A DNA stretch of 54,328 nt from Candidatus Dormiibacterota bacterium (GTDB lineage Bacteria > Chloroflexota > Dormibacteria > Aeolococcales > Bog-877). Positions 39,951-49,407 of this stretch are shown one piece after another. The stretch covers positions 1 to 54,328 of the forward strand of contig DAHUYV010000041.1 of the NCBI GenBank assembly GCA_027306885.1, given 5' to 3'. The translations under genes were made by a program, and so were the position numbers. A model generated the notes under the pieces. The model saw nothing but the letters and a program-made list of their open reading frames with translations. It did no database searches and was not told the DNA's origin. Every line of letters starts with the position of its first letter. The stretch's first letter is position 1.

Positions 39951-41390
39951 TCAGGCTCCGGAGACCGCGACCACTCCGCTGTTGGTGCCGACGTACAGGT
40001 CGGGCCCGATGAGGGTGGGGCTCACGAAGTGGGGCACCGAGCCCACCGCGACCGCGGCCCGGGTCGCCCCGCTGCCCTGATCCAGGGCGTACACGGTCCC
40101 GGTTGCGGTGTCGACGCTCCAGACGCAGCCTCCGCCCAGCACCGGCGGCCCGTTCGCCCCCGAGGAGGTTTGCCATCCGACCGACAAGGAGCCGGACGCA
40201 GCCACCGAGATCGACTCCACCCCGTTGGCGCAGGGCAGGAACACGGTGTCGCCGGAGACCGCCGTGCCCCCAAAGGCCATCTGCCCGCCGCAGGTGACGG
40301 CGCTGGCCACCTGGCCGCCAATTCCGCCAAGGCCGGACTGGCGGAGCACGTACCCCTCGCCTCCCTTGCCGGCGATGAAGACCAACCCACCCGGCAGGAG
40401 GGTCGGCGACACCGAGCCGAGGTCGAGATCATTGGCGTTCTCGTACGCCCAGCGGGCGGGGGCGAAGGCGGAGATCAGGGTGAGCGTCGGGGAGAACTCG
40501 AGCACCGAGTCGGTGTGATCCCAGGCGCCCGAGGTGGCGGCGCCGTTCCCGGTGGAGACGTACACGTCCCCTGAGGAGTCCACAACCGGCCCTCCGGTGG
40601 CCCAGACAGCTCCCTCACGGGAGGTGGGGACCACATATTGGAGGGTGGGGCCGTTGCCCCCGGTGGGGACTGCTAAGAGCGCCCCGCGGTACTGGGAGCA
40701 GTCCCCGTCCAGCCCCCCGAAGCCGATGTAGACGAAGCCGTTGGCCACCGCCAGCGCCGGGCGCTGCTGAACTGCGGCGGGATTCTCGGAAGGGATCTGG
40801 ATGTCCACCCGGCGTGACCACCGCACCGCACCGGTGAAGGGGTCCAGTCCGTATAGGACGTGCAGGAAGCCCTGTTGCTCAGCGACCGCGAAGACGGTCT
40901 GGGTCAGGGGATCGTAGGCCGGGGTGCCGGTGATGCCAAGGGGCAGGATGTCGCCGCAGGGGAGGCCCCCGGTGACCGGGGTCGCGAGGTGGCTCCGCCA
41001 GAGCACCGAACCGGTGGACGAGTTCAGGGCGTATAGGCTGTCGTTCTCGGTGGCGACCACGATCTCACCGCCGATGTCCAGGGGCTCGCCGTACACCGCG
41101 CCGTCCAGATGGGAGCGCCAAGCCACCGAGAGGGTGCCGGGGGCGGGGGTGTCGGGCGACACGCCGGTTCGCTGCGGGTTCTGGTGGTACACCGGCCAGA
41201 GGGCGGATACCAGCGGGCTCGCCAAGGGGGAGGGGAGGGGGGCCAGGGAAGCGCTGGGGCTGGGGGCCGCCGGATGGTGGACGGCGGGCTGCCCACAGGC
41301 GGTGATGAGGACTGCCAGCGCCACCGGACCGGCCAGCGTCGCACCTGCACGACCCGACGCCAGCGCTGTCAAGCGGGAACCGAGCTTCAC
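39951..41390 (-). CDS. PQQ-like beta-propeller repeat lipoprotein
   Basis: Lipobox 'AVLITACGQP'; repeated 'VVATENDSLYALNSSTGSVLWRS'-type blades; GTG start inferred at 41390. Confidence 0.82.
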   Translation of the reverse strand: MKLGSRLTALASGRAGATLAGPVALAVLITACGQPAVHHPAAPSPSASLAPLPSPLASPLVSALWPVYHQNPQRTGVSPDTPAPGTLSVAWRSHLDGAVYGEPLDIGGEIVVATENDSLYALNSSTGSVLWRSHLATPVTGGLPCGDILPLGITGTPAYDPLTQTVFAVAEQQGFLHVLYGLDPFTGAVRWSRRVDIQIPSENPAAVQQRPALAVANGFVYIGFGGLDGDCSQYRGALLAVPTGGNGPTLQYVVPTSREGAVWATGGPVVDSSGDVYVSTGNGAATSGAWDHTDSVLEFSPTLTLISAFAPARWAYENANDLDLGSVSPTLLPGGLVFIAGKGGEGYVLRQSGLGGIGGQVASAVTCGGQMAFGGTAVSGDTVFLPCANGVESISVAASGSLSVGWQTSSGANGPPVLGGGCVWSVDTATGTVYALDQGSGATRAAVAVGSVPHFVSPTLIGPDLYVGTNSGVVAVSGA

Positions 41391-41466
41391 CAGGCCCAGT
41401 GTAGGCGTGGGCCGCGAGCGGCTCGGAGGGGCTGGGCGGGCCGGGTACAATGCCCCAGGGGAGCTG

Positions 41467-41540
41467 GGCGACTTAGCCAAGTGGTAAGGCAGCGGTCTGC
41501 AAAACCGCGATCCCGGGTTCAATTCCCGGAGTCGCCTCCA
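41467..41540 (+). tRNA. tRNA-Cys (anticodon GCA), CCA encoded
   Basis: GGCGACT/AGTCGCC acceptor, GCGGT-CTGCAAA-ACCGC anticodon arm, CCGGG-TTCAATT-CCCGG T-arm, discriminator T then CCA. Confidence 0.95.
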
Positions 41541-41626
41541 GCAGATTTGAGATCAGGAAGGCCCATCTGGGGCTCTGGTCAGCATGTGTTTTCCGGTCAT
41601 GACAGCTACCTTGACAGCAACGTGGC

Positions 41627-42784
41627 TCAGCGACTGCCCACCGAGTCACCATCATCCTTCGGTCCCAGGAGCTCCTCGATGGCCCGGGCCGCCTCTTGGT
41701 GCATCGCCTCGGTGCTGTGCGAGTAGAGATCGAGGGTGATCCCCACCGTGGCATGGCCGAGCAGATCGGCTGCCACCTTCGGGTGGACCCCTTGGCTGAG
41801 CATCAGCGTCGCCGCCGTGTGCCGGAGGTCGTGGAAGCGGATTCGGGGAAGGCCGGCTCGAACCAGCAGGGGGTCGAAATTGCGTTTCACCACGTGGTCA
41901 CGCTGGAGGGGCCCGCCCACCACGTTGGTGAACACCAGGTCGGACTCCCGCCACTGGTCTCCGGCCATCTCTCGCTCATGCCTCTGCGCCCTCCGGTGCT
42001 GCTGGAGGGCGGAGACAGCGATGGGTGTAAGGATTACCTGGCGGCGCGATCGAAGGGTCTTCGGCTCGGTGATCGTGAGGCCGGCTCCCCGAATCCGCTG
42101 GAGGCTGCAGGTCACGGCCAGCCTCCCTGTGTCAAGATCCACCTCTCGCCAGTGGAGTCCCAACAGTTCGCCTTGGCGCATGCCCGTGGTCACCGCGAGC
42201 ACCCACACCGCCTCGAGGCGGTCCCCGCGTGCCGTCGCCAGCAGGTTGCGAACTTGTGCTGGGCTGAAGGTCTGCATCTCATGGCGCACCATCCGTGGTG
42301 GGTCAACCAACGCCGCTGGGTTCCGGGCGATGACTCCCCACCGCTCAGCCTGGGCTAATGCCCTGTGAAGGACCGCGTGGAGGTGACTCACGGTGGTGGG
42401 GGACAGCCCCTTCTGGAGGGCTTCTGTAAAGCAGAGCTGGATACGTTCAGGGCCGAGTTGGGCGACCTGGACCCGCCCGAGTGTGGGTAGCGCATGGAGG
42501 CGGATGAGTTCCTCATAACGTTGCCAGGTTCGAGGCCGAAGCTGGGGCCTGACGGTTTCCAGCCATTCCAGGAGATAGGCCTGGGTGGTCCCCGCCAAGC
42601 GGGGAGCACGGTCCCCGTGATCTTGAGACTGGAGCAGTTCTCGAAGCTTGCGAGAGGCCTCCGTTCGGGTCCGGGTATATCGGAACTGGCGGCGGCCATT
42701 GGGCCAAGCGACCTGGGCGACCCAGCGTCCGTCGGACCGCTGGTAGACCGAGCCTTCCCCGTTGGCACGCTTGTGACCAGGCAT
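41627..42784 (-). CDS. Tyrosine recombinase / integrase
   Basis: 'TTGMRQGELLGLHWREVDL', 'HDLRHTAATLMLSQGVHPKVAADLLGHATVGITLDLYSH'; N-terminal 'GSVYQRSDGRWVAQV' arm domain. Confidence 0.96.
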   Translation of the reverse strand: MPGHKRANGEGSVYQRSDGRWVAQVAWPNGRRQFRYTRTRTEASRKLRELLQSQDHGDRAPRLAGTTQAYLLEWLETVRPQLRPRTWQRYEELIRLHALPTLGRVQVAQLGPERIQLCFTEALQKGLSPTTVSHLHAVLHRALAQAERWGVIARNPAALVDPPRMVRHEMQTFSPAQVRNLLATARGDRLEAVWVLAVTTGMRQGELLGLHWREVDLDTGRLAVTCSLQRIRGAGLTITEPKTLRSRRQVILTPIAVSALQQHRRAQRHEREMAGDQWRESDLVFTNVVGGPLQRDHVVKRNFDPLLVRAGLPRIRFHDLRHTAATLMLSQGVHPKVAADLLGHATVGITLDLYSHSTEAMHQEAARAIEELLGPKDDGDSVGSR

Positions 42785-42929
42785 CCTCAAGAGAGTAGAT
42801 CACAGATGCGGCCGTGCGGCCGTGCGGCCCGCAGCCCACAAGGTCGACCGGCATGGCACCACAGCCAGCGGCGACGTCGTCAGCCGATCGATGGCGCTTC
42901 GTGTACCCATCAGAATCGAGATCGCATGG

Positions 42930-43320
42930 CGGCAGCGGTGGCTACATCACCGGCTGCGCCGAGGTCCTCAAGCCGCGGTGGCCAGGACTCAAGGTCTACG
43001 CGGTGGAGCCGACACTCTCCCCGGTCCTCTCCGGCGGGACTCACGGGAACCACCCGATTTAGGTGTGAGGGGCGGGCTTCATCCCGGGAGTCATGCGCCC
43101 GGACCTGCCGGACCGAATCATCCAGGTGGCCCCGGAGGACGCCTTCGCCTACGCCGAGCGGTCAGCGCGCGAGGAGGGAATCCTGGTCGGGGTCTCGTCC
43201 GGCGCGTCGCTGACCGCTGTCGCCTCGCTGGTGCCGGAGATGGCTGATGGCGTCCGGGTCCTCACCTTCGCCTACGACAGTGCCGAGCGATACCTCCCGG
43301 TCGAGGCCCTGGTTGGGTGA
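42930..43320 (+). pseudogene. Cysteine synthase C-terminal fragment with two in-frame stops
   Basis: '[54 protein letters not shown]...EDAFAYAERSAREEGILVGVSSGASLTAVASL...DSAERYL' in one frame. Confidence 0.88.
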
Positions 43321-43741
43321 GGTAGAGGCGCGGCCCCTCCTCCAGAGTGCAACCCCTGCCTTGCGCGGCCAGCCCATCAGCAGCCCGCCTTCCAGCGGCT
43401 CCAGAGGACTTGGTAGAAGGCGCGCACCGGAAATTGAGCGGACCCGGAGCCCAGGGGGCCAGGATCCTGGCTGGTGGCACCTCCGGGCGATCAAACGGTG
43501 ATCGGCGGCCCCGTGTCCGCCGGTCCATCCGGACCTTGGTCGTGCCGCTCGGCAGCCTCGGGGTCTGCCCTCGCCCGGGCCCACTCCTGGCCCACGGACA
43601 GTTGCTCGCGGCGGCACACGACCGAGTCGGGGGACAGCAGCAGCTCCAAATACCGGCCGAGTTGATCGTGACCAATCTCGCACCGCGAGCATAGCGCCCG
43701 CGGACGACGGCCAGTGGCTCCTCCTGCGGCGCGGCCGGGGG

Positions 43742-43912
43742 TTAGCCTTGCACGATCCGGGCCGCTCGCGGCGGACCCCCGCCGTCTCCGGACCGGAATC
43801 CGAGGGCCCGGATCAACGTCCAGGCCACAAATGCGAAGCCGCGGAACATGGCCAGGGGCATCAGGACCGTGAGCGGCCACCGCCAGGAACCCGGCTCGGA
43901 GCCCCACATCAT
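43742..43912 (-). CDS. Small membrane protein
   Basis: 'MMWGSEPGSWRWPLTVLMPLAMFRGFAFVAWTLIRALGF' hydrophobic stretch. Confidence 0.35.
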   Translation of the reverse strand: MMWGSEPGSWRWPLTVLMPLAMFRGFAFVAWTLIRALGFRSGDGGGPPRAARIVQG

Positions 43913-44113
43913 GACCGCAGCCCCCCATTCACCGCCCACCCGACCTTCCCCGGCGCGCCATGTCGGTGGCCGCCGAGCCCTGGCGCCATGCCCGCGGCAT
44001 CGCCACCGGCAGTCACCGCGAACTCCTGCTTCGATCACCTGATCGTCCTCGTCCGACGGCCGCCCAGGACCCGGTTGCGAGCTACACCGGCACGGTAGTA
44101 TCATCCAAAGATC

Positions 44114-44815
44114 GTGCGACCATTAGCTCATATCTGTCAGGCGCCCGACGACCTGGAACGATCCCTCTACGAGCAGTACGCGCGCGTGGCCAGGGCGATG
44201 GCGCACCCTGGCCGCGTCGCCCTGCTGGATGTCCTGTGCCAGGCGGAGCGCGGGGTCGAGGATCTTGCCTCCACGGTGGGCATGGGCTTCAAGAACACCT
44301 CGGCCCAGTTGCGGGAGCTGCGATTGGCGGGGCTGGTGGAGGCCCGGCGGCAGGGCACCCACGTCTACTACCGCGTCGCGGATGAGTCGGTGTACGGCTT
44401 CCTCGCCGGCTTGCGGCAGCTGGCTCGCCGTCGCTTGGCCGAGGTGGACCGGCTGGTCCGAGACTGGATCGAGCCGACCGGCGGCCCGGAGCCGGTGCGC
44501 CGGGCGGAATTGCTGGAGCGCCTGGCAAGGGAGGAGGTGGTCGTGTTCGACGTGCGCCCGCGGGAGGAATACCGGGCCGGCCACATCCCCGGTGCCCGCT
44601 ATGTGCCCCTGGAGGAGCTCGACGCCGGGTTGGCCGGGCTGCCGGACGATGTGGAGGTGGTGGCCTACTGCCGTGGTCCGTTCTGCGTCCTGGCGCCGGA
44701 GGCGGTCAGGGCGTGCCGAGCGCGCGGGCGGCGCGCCAGACAGCTGGAGGACGGTTTCCCAGAGTGGCGCTCGGCTGGACTCCCGGTCGCCATCGGCGCG
44801 GAGGCGGCGGCGTGA
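44114..44815 (+). CDS. ArsR-family HTH regulator fused to rhodanese domain
   Basis: HTH 'MAHPGRVALLDVLCQAERGVEDLASTVGMGFKNTSAQLRELRLAGLVEARRQGTHVYYRV'; rhodanese 'VVVFDVRPREEYRAGHIPGARYVPLEEL', loop 'YCRGPFCVLAPEAV'. Confidence 0.94.
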   Translation: MRPLAHICQAPDDLERSLYEQYARVARAMAHPGRVALLDVLCQAERGVEDLASTVGMGFKNTSAQLRELRLAGLVEARRQGTHVYYRVADESVYGFLAGLRQLARRRLAEVDRLVRDWIEPTGGPEPVRRAELLERLAREEVVVFDVRPREEYRAGHIPGARYVPLEELDAGLAGLPDDVEVVAYCRGPFCVLAPEAVRACRARGRRARQLEDGFPEWRSAGLPVAIGAEAAA

Positions 44816-45165
44816 CCCGGGTGCTGGTGATCTTGAACGATCCCCCATACGGGAGTGAGCGGTCCTGGAACGGACTTCGACTGGCCGGGGAGCTCGCCCG
44901 CACGGAAGGAGTCGAGGTCAAGGTCTTCTGTTTCGGCGACGCCGTCGGTTGCGCGGTGGCCGGGCAGGTGGTCCCCGACGGCTGGTACCACCTCGACCGA
45001 ATGGTCACGGGGATACTCCACCACGGCTCCGAGGTGGGCTGTTGCGGGACCTGCATGGATGCCCGGGCGGTTGGCGCGGATGCGCTGGTCGAGGGGGTCT
45101 GTCGGGCGACCCTGAAGGAGGCGTCCGAGTGGGTGATCTGGGCCGACAGAGTCGTCACCTTCTGA
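44812..45165 (+). CDS. DsrE-family sulfur-relay-like protein
   Basis: 'VLVILNDPPYGSERSWNGLRLA', 'VKVFCFGDAVGCAVAGQ', 'VGCCGTCMDARAVGADALVEG'; GTGA overlap with previous gene. Confidence 0.88.
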   Translation: MTRVLVILNDPPYGSERSWNGLRLAGELARTEGVEVKVFCFGDAVGCAVAGQVVPDGWYHLDRMVTGILHHGSEVGCCGTCMDARAVGADALVEGVCRATLKEASEWVIWADRVVTF

Positions 45166-45223
45166 TGACCGCGGTTCCCTCCGGGCACCCTCCGAAGGCC
45201 TCAAGCGGTCGCAGGCGGGCGTA

Positions 45224-46438
45224 GTGGCAGTCCGGGTTCTGATCCTGGGCGGGTCGTTCGGAGGCCTCACCGCTGCCCGCGAGTTGCGGCGGCGACTGGG
45301 GCCGGAGCGGGTGGAGATCACCCTCATCGCCCGCGACCCGCGCTTCACCTTCATCCCCTCGCTTCCTTGGGTTGCGCTTGGGTCCCGCACCCTGGACCAG
45401 ATCTCCTTCGACCTTGCCAGACCACTACTGGCGGAGCAGAGCACGTTCGCTCACGAGACAGTGCTAGGCATCGATGGCGATCGCAAGGTTGTGTCCACCG
45501 ACCGGGCCGAGCACGCCTACGACTTCTTGGTGGTGGCCACCGGACACCGCAGCGCCAACGAGGCTGTGCCCGGTCTTGGCCCCGGCGACGGCCCCGGTCA
45601 CTCCCCCATGTCCCCACCAGAGACCGAGGAGTTGGCGGCGGCGGTGCGCGGACTCCTGGAGAACCCCGGGCCGGTCGTGGTCGGGGCGGCGCCCGGCGCC
45701 AGCTGCATCGGGCCCGCCTACGAGCTCGCCTTCGGGCTGGACCACCTGCTGCGGCGCCGGAGGCTGCGCCACCTGGTCCCGATCACGTTCGTCACCCCGG
45801 AGCCTTTCCTCGGACACCTCGGCATGGGCGGCGCCGGCAAGATCCGTCAGCTGCTGGAAGGCGCGCTGGAGGAGCGGGACATCGCGTACCGCACCTCCAG
45901 CGCGATCACCAGGATCTCCGCGGCTGCGGTCGAAGTCGAGGGAGTCGGTCCGATCCCCTCGGTCGTCTCGATCGTGATCCCACCCCTCGGAGGGGTGGCT
46001 GCGGTGGCCAGCAGCCCCGGACTGGCAAACCCCAAAGGGTTCGTGGCCGTGGATTCCCTCTACCGCCACCCGCGCCTCGACGGCGTCTACGCGGTGGGAG
46101 TGGCAGTGGCCATGGCGCCCGCCGACGAGACCACCGTTCCGGTCAACTTCCCCAAGACGGGCCACATGACCGAGCAGATGGCGGTGATCGCCGCCCGGGA
46201 CATCGTGGCCCGGGTGGGCGGCCGTGACGGCAAGCCCGCCGAGCTGTCCTCCCACTGTGTCATGGACATGGGCGATCGCGGCGTCTACATGGCAGTCGAC
46301 CCGGTGCGCCCTCCCCGGAACCGGATCCCGGCCGTCAGTGAGGGACGCCGCTGGCGGCTGGTCAAGCTCGGCTTCGAGCGTGCCTACCTCTGGTCCGCCC
46401 GCCACGGTCATCGCCTGCCGACCGCCCTCGGCTGGTGA
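45224..46438 (+). CDS. FAD-dependent oxidoreductase, sulfide:quinone oxidoreductase-like
   Basis: 'VLILGGSFGGLTAARELRRRLG', 'VVVGAAPGASCIGPAYELAFGLD', 'HCVMDMGDRGVYMAVDP', 'FPKTGHMTEQMA'. Confidence 0.88.
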   Translation: MAVRVLILGGSFGGLTAARELRRRLGPERVEITLIARDPRFTFIPSLPWVALGSRTLDQISFDLARPLLAEQSTFAHETVLGIDGDRKVVSTDRAEHAYDFLVVATGHRSANEAVPGLGPGDGPGHSPMSPPETEELAAAVRGLLENPGPVVVGAAPGASCIGPAYELAFGLDHLLRRRRLRHLVPITFVTPEPFLGHLGMGGAGKIRQLLEGALEERDIAYRTSSAITRISAAAVEVEGVGPIPSVVSIVIPPLGGVAAVASSPGLANPKGFVAVDSLYRHPRLDGVYAVGVAVAMAPADETTVPVNFPKTGHMTEQMAVIAARDIVARVGGRDGKPAELSSHCVMDMGDRGVYMAVDPVRPPRNRIPAVSEGRRWRLVKLGFERAYLWSARHGHRLPTALGW

Positions 46439-46592
46439 AGCCAGCGCCCCCCCGGTCACTCGCCATGCTTGAGATGACCGCCCCGGCTGATCCTCCTGGG
46501 GGCAGAGGGGTCCGCGTCCCTCGAGCCGCTGGTGGGCGCTCGGAGCCGCGGCGCAGGGTTGGCGGCCGCTGGGGATCGGGAGCAGAAGGCAG

Positions 46593-47936
46593 TTGAGTTC
46601 CGCCACCTCGCCCGGTTCGCTGGTTCCGTTGGCTCAAGGCGCCACGGTCCACGGCCTTCGCCGGAACTTGGTTCAGTTGAGCCTGCTGGCCCTGCTCACC
46701 CTGTTGGTCGGCGCCACCATGGGGGTGGAGCGGGTGGCGCTGCCGCCGCTGGCCCAGCACGCGTTCGGGGTCACCTCGGTTCTCTACACCGTGTCCTTCA
46801 TCTCCGCTTTCGGGGTCGTGAAGGCCACCATGAACCTCGTCTCCGGGCGGATGTCTGACCGCCGCGGCCGCAGGCTGCTGCTCCTGGCGGGCTGGGCCTT
46901 CGCCGTCCCCTATGCGTTGCTCATCATCTTCGCCCAGAACTGGGCGTGGGTCGTGGTGGCCAACCTGTTCCTCGGGGTCAACCAGGCGCTCACCTGGACC
47001 ATGGCGGTGACCTCCATGATCGACCTGGTCGGCCCGGTGAACCGGGGGATCGCGGTGGGGATCAACGAAGCGGCCGGGTACGTCGGGGTCGGCGCCGGAG
47101 GCTTCGCCGCCGGGGTTCTGGTGACGTCATTCGGGCTGCGGCCGGCCCCTTACGTCCTCGCCTTGGCGGTGGTCGTCCTGGGAGCCACCCTGACGGTCTG
47201 GCCGACTCGGGAGACCCTGGGCTTCGCCCGGGCGGAGGGGGCCGCGGCCTTAGGGGAGCCCAACCAAGGGGTGGGCTCGGCACCGGCACCCGGACTGGGA
47301 ACGCTGGCCGCATACATGAGCTGGCGGGATCGCACCATGGCAGCGGTCTGCCTCGGGGGCTTCCTCAACAAGTTCGTTGACAGCCTGGTGATCGGCTTCT
47401 TCCCCCTGTACTTCCTGCAGCAGGGCCTCTCCCTGCTCCAGGTCGGCCTGCTGGTCGGTGTGTACGCCTGGGTCTGGGGCCTGGGGCAGGTCGCCACCGG
47501 GGCCCTCGCCGACCGCGTGGGCCGGCGGATCCCGATCTTGTCGGGGATCTGCGCGGTTGGGGTCGGGGTGCTGCTGACCCAGTTCACCTCCGGCCTTGGA
47601 CCGTGGGTGGCGGATGCGGCCGTCATCGGAGCCGGCATGGCACTCGTCTATCCCAACTTCATCACGGCTGTGGGCGACGTGGCCGACCCCACCTGGCGTG
47701 GCGGCGCGCTCGGGGTCTACCGCCTGTGGCGCGACGGTGGCTACGCGGTCGGGCCGCTGGTCCTGGGCGGCGTGGCCGAGGTCTTCGGCCTCTCCGCCAC
47801 CTTCTGGACCAGCGCCGGGCTGATGGGCGTTTCCGGCGTGCTGGTGATGATATTCATGACAGAGACACATCCGCGCCGTCGTCCAGAGCCGCCTCTCTGG
47901 GAGCGGCACCCAGAGAGGATAGGCGGACGACAGTGA
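46593..47936 (+). CDS. MFS transporter
   Basis: ~12 TM; 'MSDRRGRRLLLLAGWAF', 'ALADRVGRRIPILSGI'; exact start uncertain. Confidence 0.9.
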   Translation: MSSATSPGSLVPLAQGATVHGLRRNLVQLSLLALLTLLVGATMGVERVALPPLAQHAFGVTSVLYTVSFISAFGVVKATMNLVSGRMSDRRGRRLLLLAGWAFAVPYALLIIFAQNWAWVVVANLFLGVNQALTWTMAVTSMIDLVGPVNRGIAVGINEAAGYVGVGAGGFAAGVLVTSFGLRPAPYVLALAVVVLGATLTVWPTRETLGFARAEGAAALGEPNQGVGSAPAPGLGTLAAYMSWRDRTMAAVCLGGFLNKFVDSLVIGFFPLYFLQQGLSLLQVGLLVGVYAWVWGLGQVATGALADRVGRRIPILSGICAVGVGVLLTQFTSGLGPWVADAAVIGAGMALVYPNFITAVGDVADPTWRGGALGVYRLWRDGGYAVGPLVLGGVAEVFGLSATFWTSAGLMGVSGVLVMIFMTETHPRRRPEPPLWERHPERIGGRQ

Positions 47937-48117
47937 CCCTCGGGGATCCCCTCGACACGAAGGCGGGAGGTCCCTGCTGCGCGCTCCGGCAGTGCAGGCG
48001 AGCGCTGCATCCGCCGTAGGCCTCCCCCGAGGCAACGTAGAGAACCAGCCGCCAATCGAGTGGCCGGTAGTCGCGATACGAGCGCGAAACATGTGTAACG
48101 AACTGAGGAGAGCGATC

Positions 48118-48318
48118 ATGAAGTGTATGCCCGATGCCGAGGCCGGCATCGACAAGGACGCCGTGGCCACCTGCCATGATTGCGGTGCGGGCGTGTGCCT
48201 CGAGCACGCGGTGCAACGCCAGATAACGGAGCCACCGGTCGGCATGGCTGGATCAGGACGGTCGCACATGGTGATCTTGTGCCCAACCTGCCATTCAGCG
48301 TGGCCACTCCCCGAGTAG
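48118..48318 (+). CDS. Small zinc-finger-like protein (DUF2180-like)
   Basis: 'MKCMPDAEAGIDKDAVATCHDCGAGVCLEHAV...ILCPTCHSAW'; RBS 'gaggaga'. Confidence 0.7.
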   Translation: MKCMPDAEAGIDKDAVATCHDCGAGVCLEHAVQRQITEPPVGMAGSGRSHMVILCPTCHSAWPLPE

Positions 48319-48709
48319 TCAATGTCCGTGGCGGGCGCTGGGTCGTAACGGTGAAGGACCCAGTGCCCGCTCTATCCCAGCTCCCATCTGCAGCGCGGTG
48401 AGAGCGGTTGTGGACGGCCATGAGACTCCCTGGCCAGCGGAGGGCCAGTCGGCCGCCCGGTGCCGGCCGCGGGACCGGGGTGGGTGTGGGCGGTACCCCC
48501 TGGGCGCGTTGTGGACCCGGCGGTGCCGGTGAGGCCCACGCCCCGTGATCTCCATTTGAGGTACCCTTCCCGCGCCGTAGCACTCATATCCGGGAGTGTG
48601 TGGTCAGCGACTCGCCCCGGAGGGCCAACGCATTCTCCCTACCGCCACGGTGGTGCCCGAAACCGAGAGCTGAGGGTAAAGAGGGGCGCGCTGGGCCACA
48701 GGAGGAACG

Positions 48710-49306
48710 ATGCCAGAACGGGAGCTTGAGTTGGACGCGAAGCACACGGCTCTGGTCGTGATCGACCTCCAGAGGGGGATCGTGGGGATGCCCGCGGCAC
48801 CGTACGACACCGCCTCAGTGGTCGCCAAAGCAGCCGCGCTCGCAGAGTCTTGCCGAGCCAGGGGAGCCTTCGTGGTTCTCGTCCATGTGGGCCCATCCGC
48901 AGACGTTCGGGACGGGCTGCGCCCGGTGGTCGATCAACCGGCGGCGTGGCAAATCCCGCCTCCAGGGTGGGATCAGATCGTGCCGGAGCTCGGGCCCAGG
49001 GATGGCGACCACGTTGTGCGGAAGCGACAGTGGGGCGCCTTCTACGGCACCGACCTTGACCTGCAGCTCCGGCGGCGCCGGATCACCACCATCATCCTCT
49101 GCGGCATCTCGACGAACTTCGGCGTGGAGAGCACCGCTCGCGACGCCTACGAGCGTGGCTACCAGCAGGTCTTCGTCGAGGACGCCTGTTCGGCGCGAGC
49201 GGCCGACGACCATGCCTTTGTCTTCCGGGCGGTCTTCCCTCGCATCGGACGTGTCCGCCAGGCGGAGGAAGTGATGAGAGCGCTGGCGGGGCCGATGTCG
49301 TCCTGA
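48710..49306 (+). CDS. Isochorismatase-family cysteine hydrolase
   Basis: 'TALVVIDLQRGIVG', 'VVRKRQWGAFYGTDLDLQLRRRRITTIILCGISTNFGVESTARDAYERGYQQVFVEDAC'. Confidence 0.94.
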   Translation: MPERELELDAKHTALVVIDLQRGIVGMPAAPYDTASVVAKAAALAESCRARGAFVVLVHVGPSADVRDGLRPVVDQPAAWQIPPPGWDQIVPELGPRDGDHVVRKRQWGAFYGTDLDLQLRRRRITTIILCGISTNFGVESTARDAYERGYQQVFVEDACSARAADDHAFVFRAVFPRIGRVRQAEEVMRALAGPMSS

Positions 49307-49407
49307 AGGCTGGGGAGGCCAAGGACCGCCCCCGCCCAGTTACTTGCGGACAGTTGCGGCGGAGACGCAGCGGGTGGGCGCAACGTCCCACCCCGCCACT
49401 CGACCGG

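Noticed and set aside
42807-42830. Tandem ggccgtgc units next to the integrase start
   Set aside because: Only two to three units; likely simple GC-rich sequence
43082-43100. 'tcccgggagtcatgcgccc' as a possible att copy of the tRNA-Cys 3' end
   Set aside because: Only loosely similar to tcccggagtcgcctcca and lies inside the cysteine synthase fragment
43162-43700. Several overlapping ORFs after the cysteine synthase fragment
   Set aside because: Pro/Arg-rich translations in all frames with no family motif
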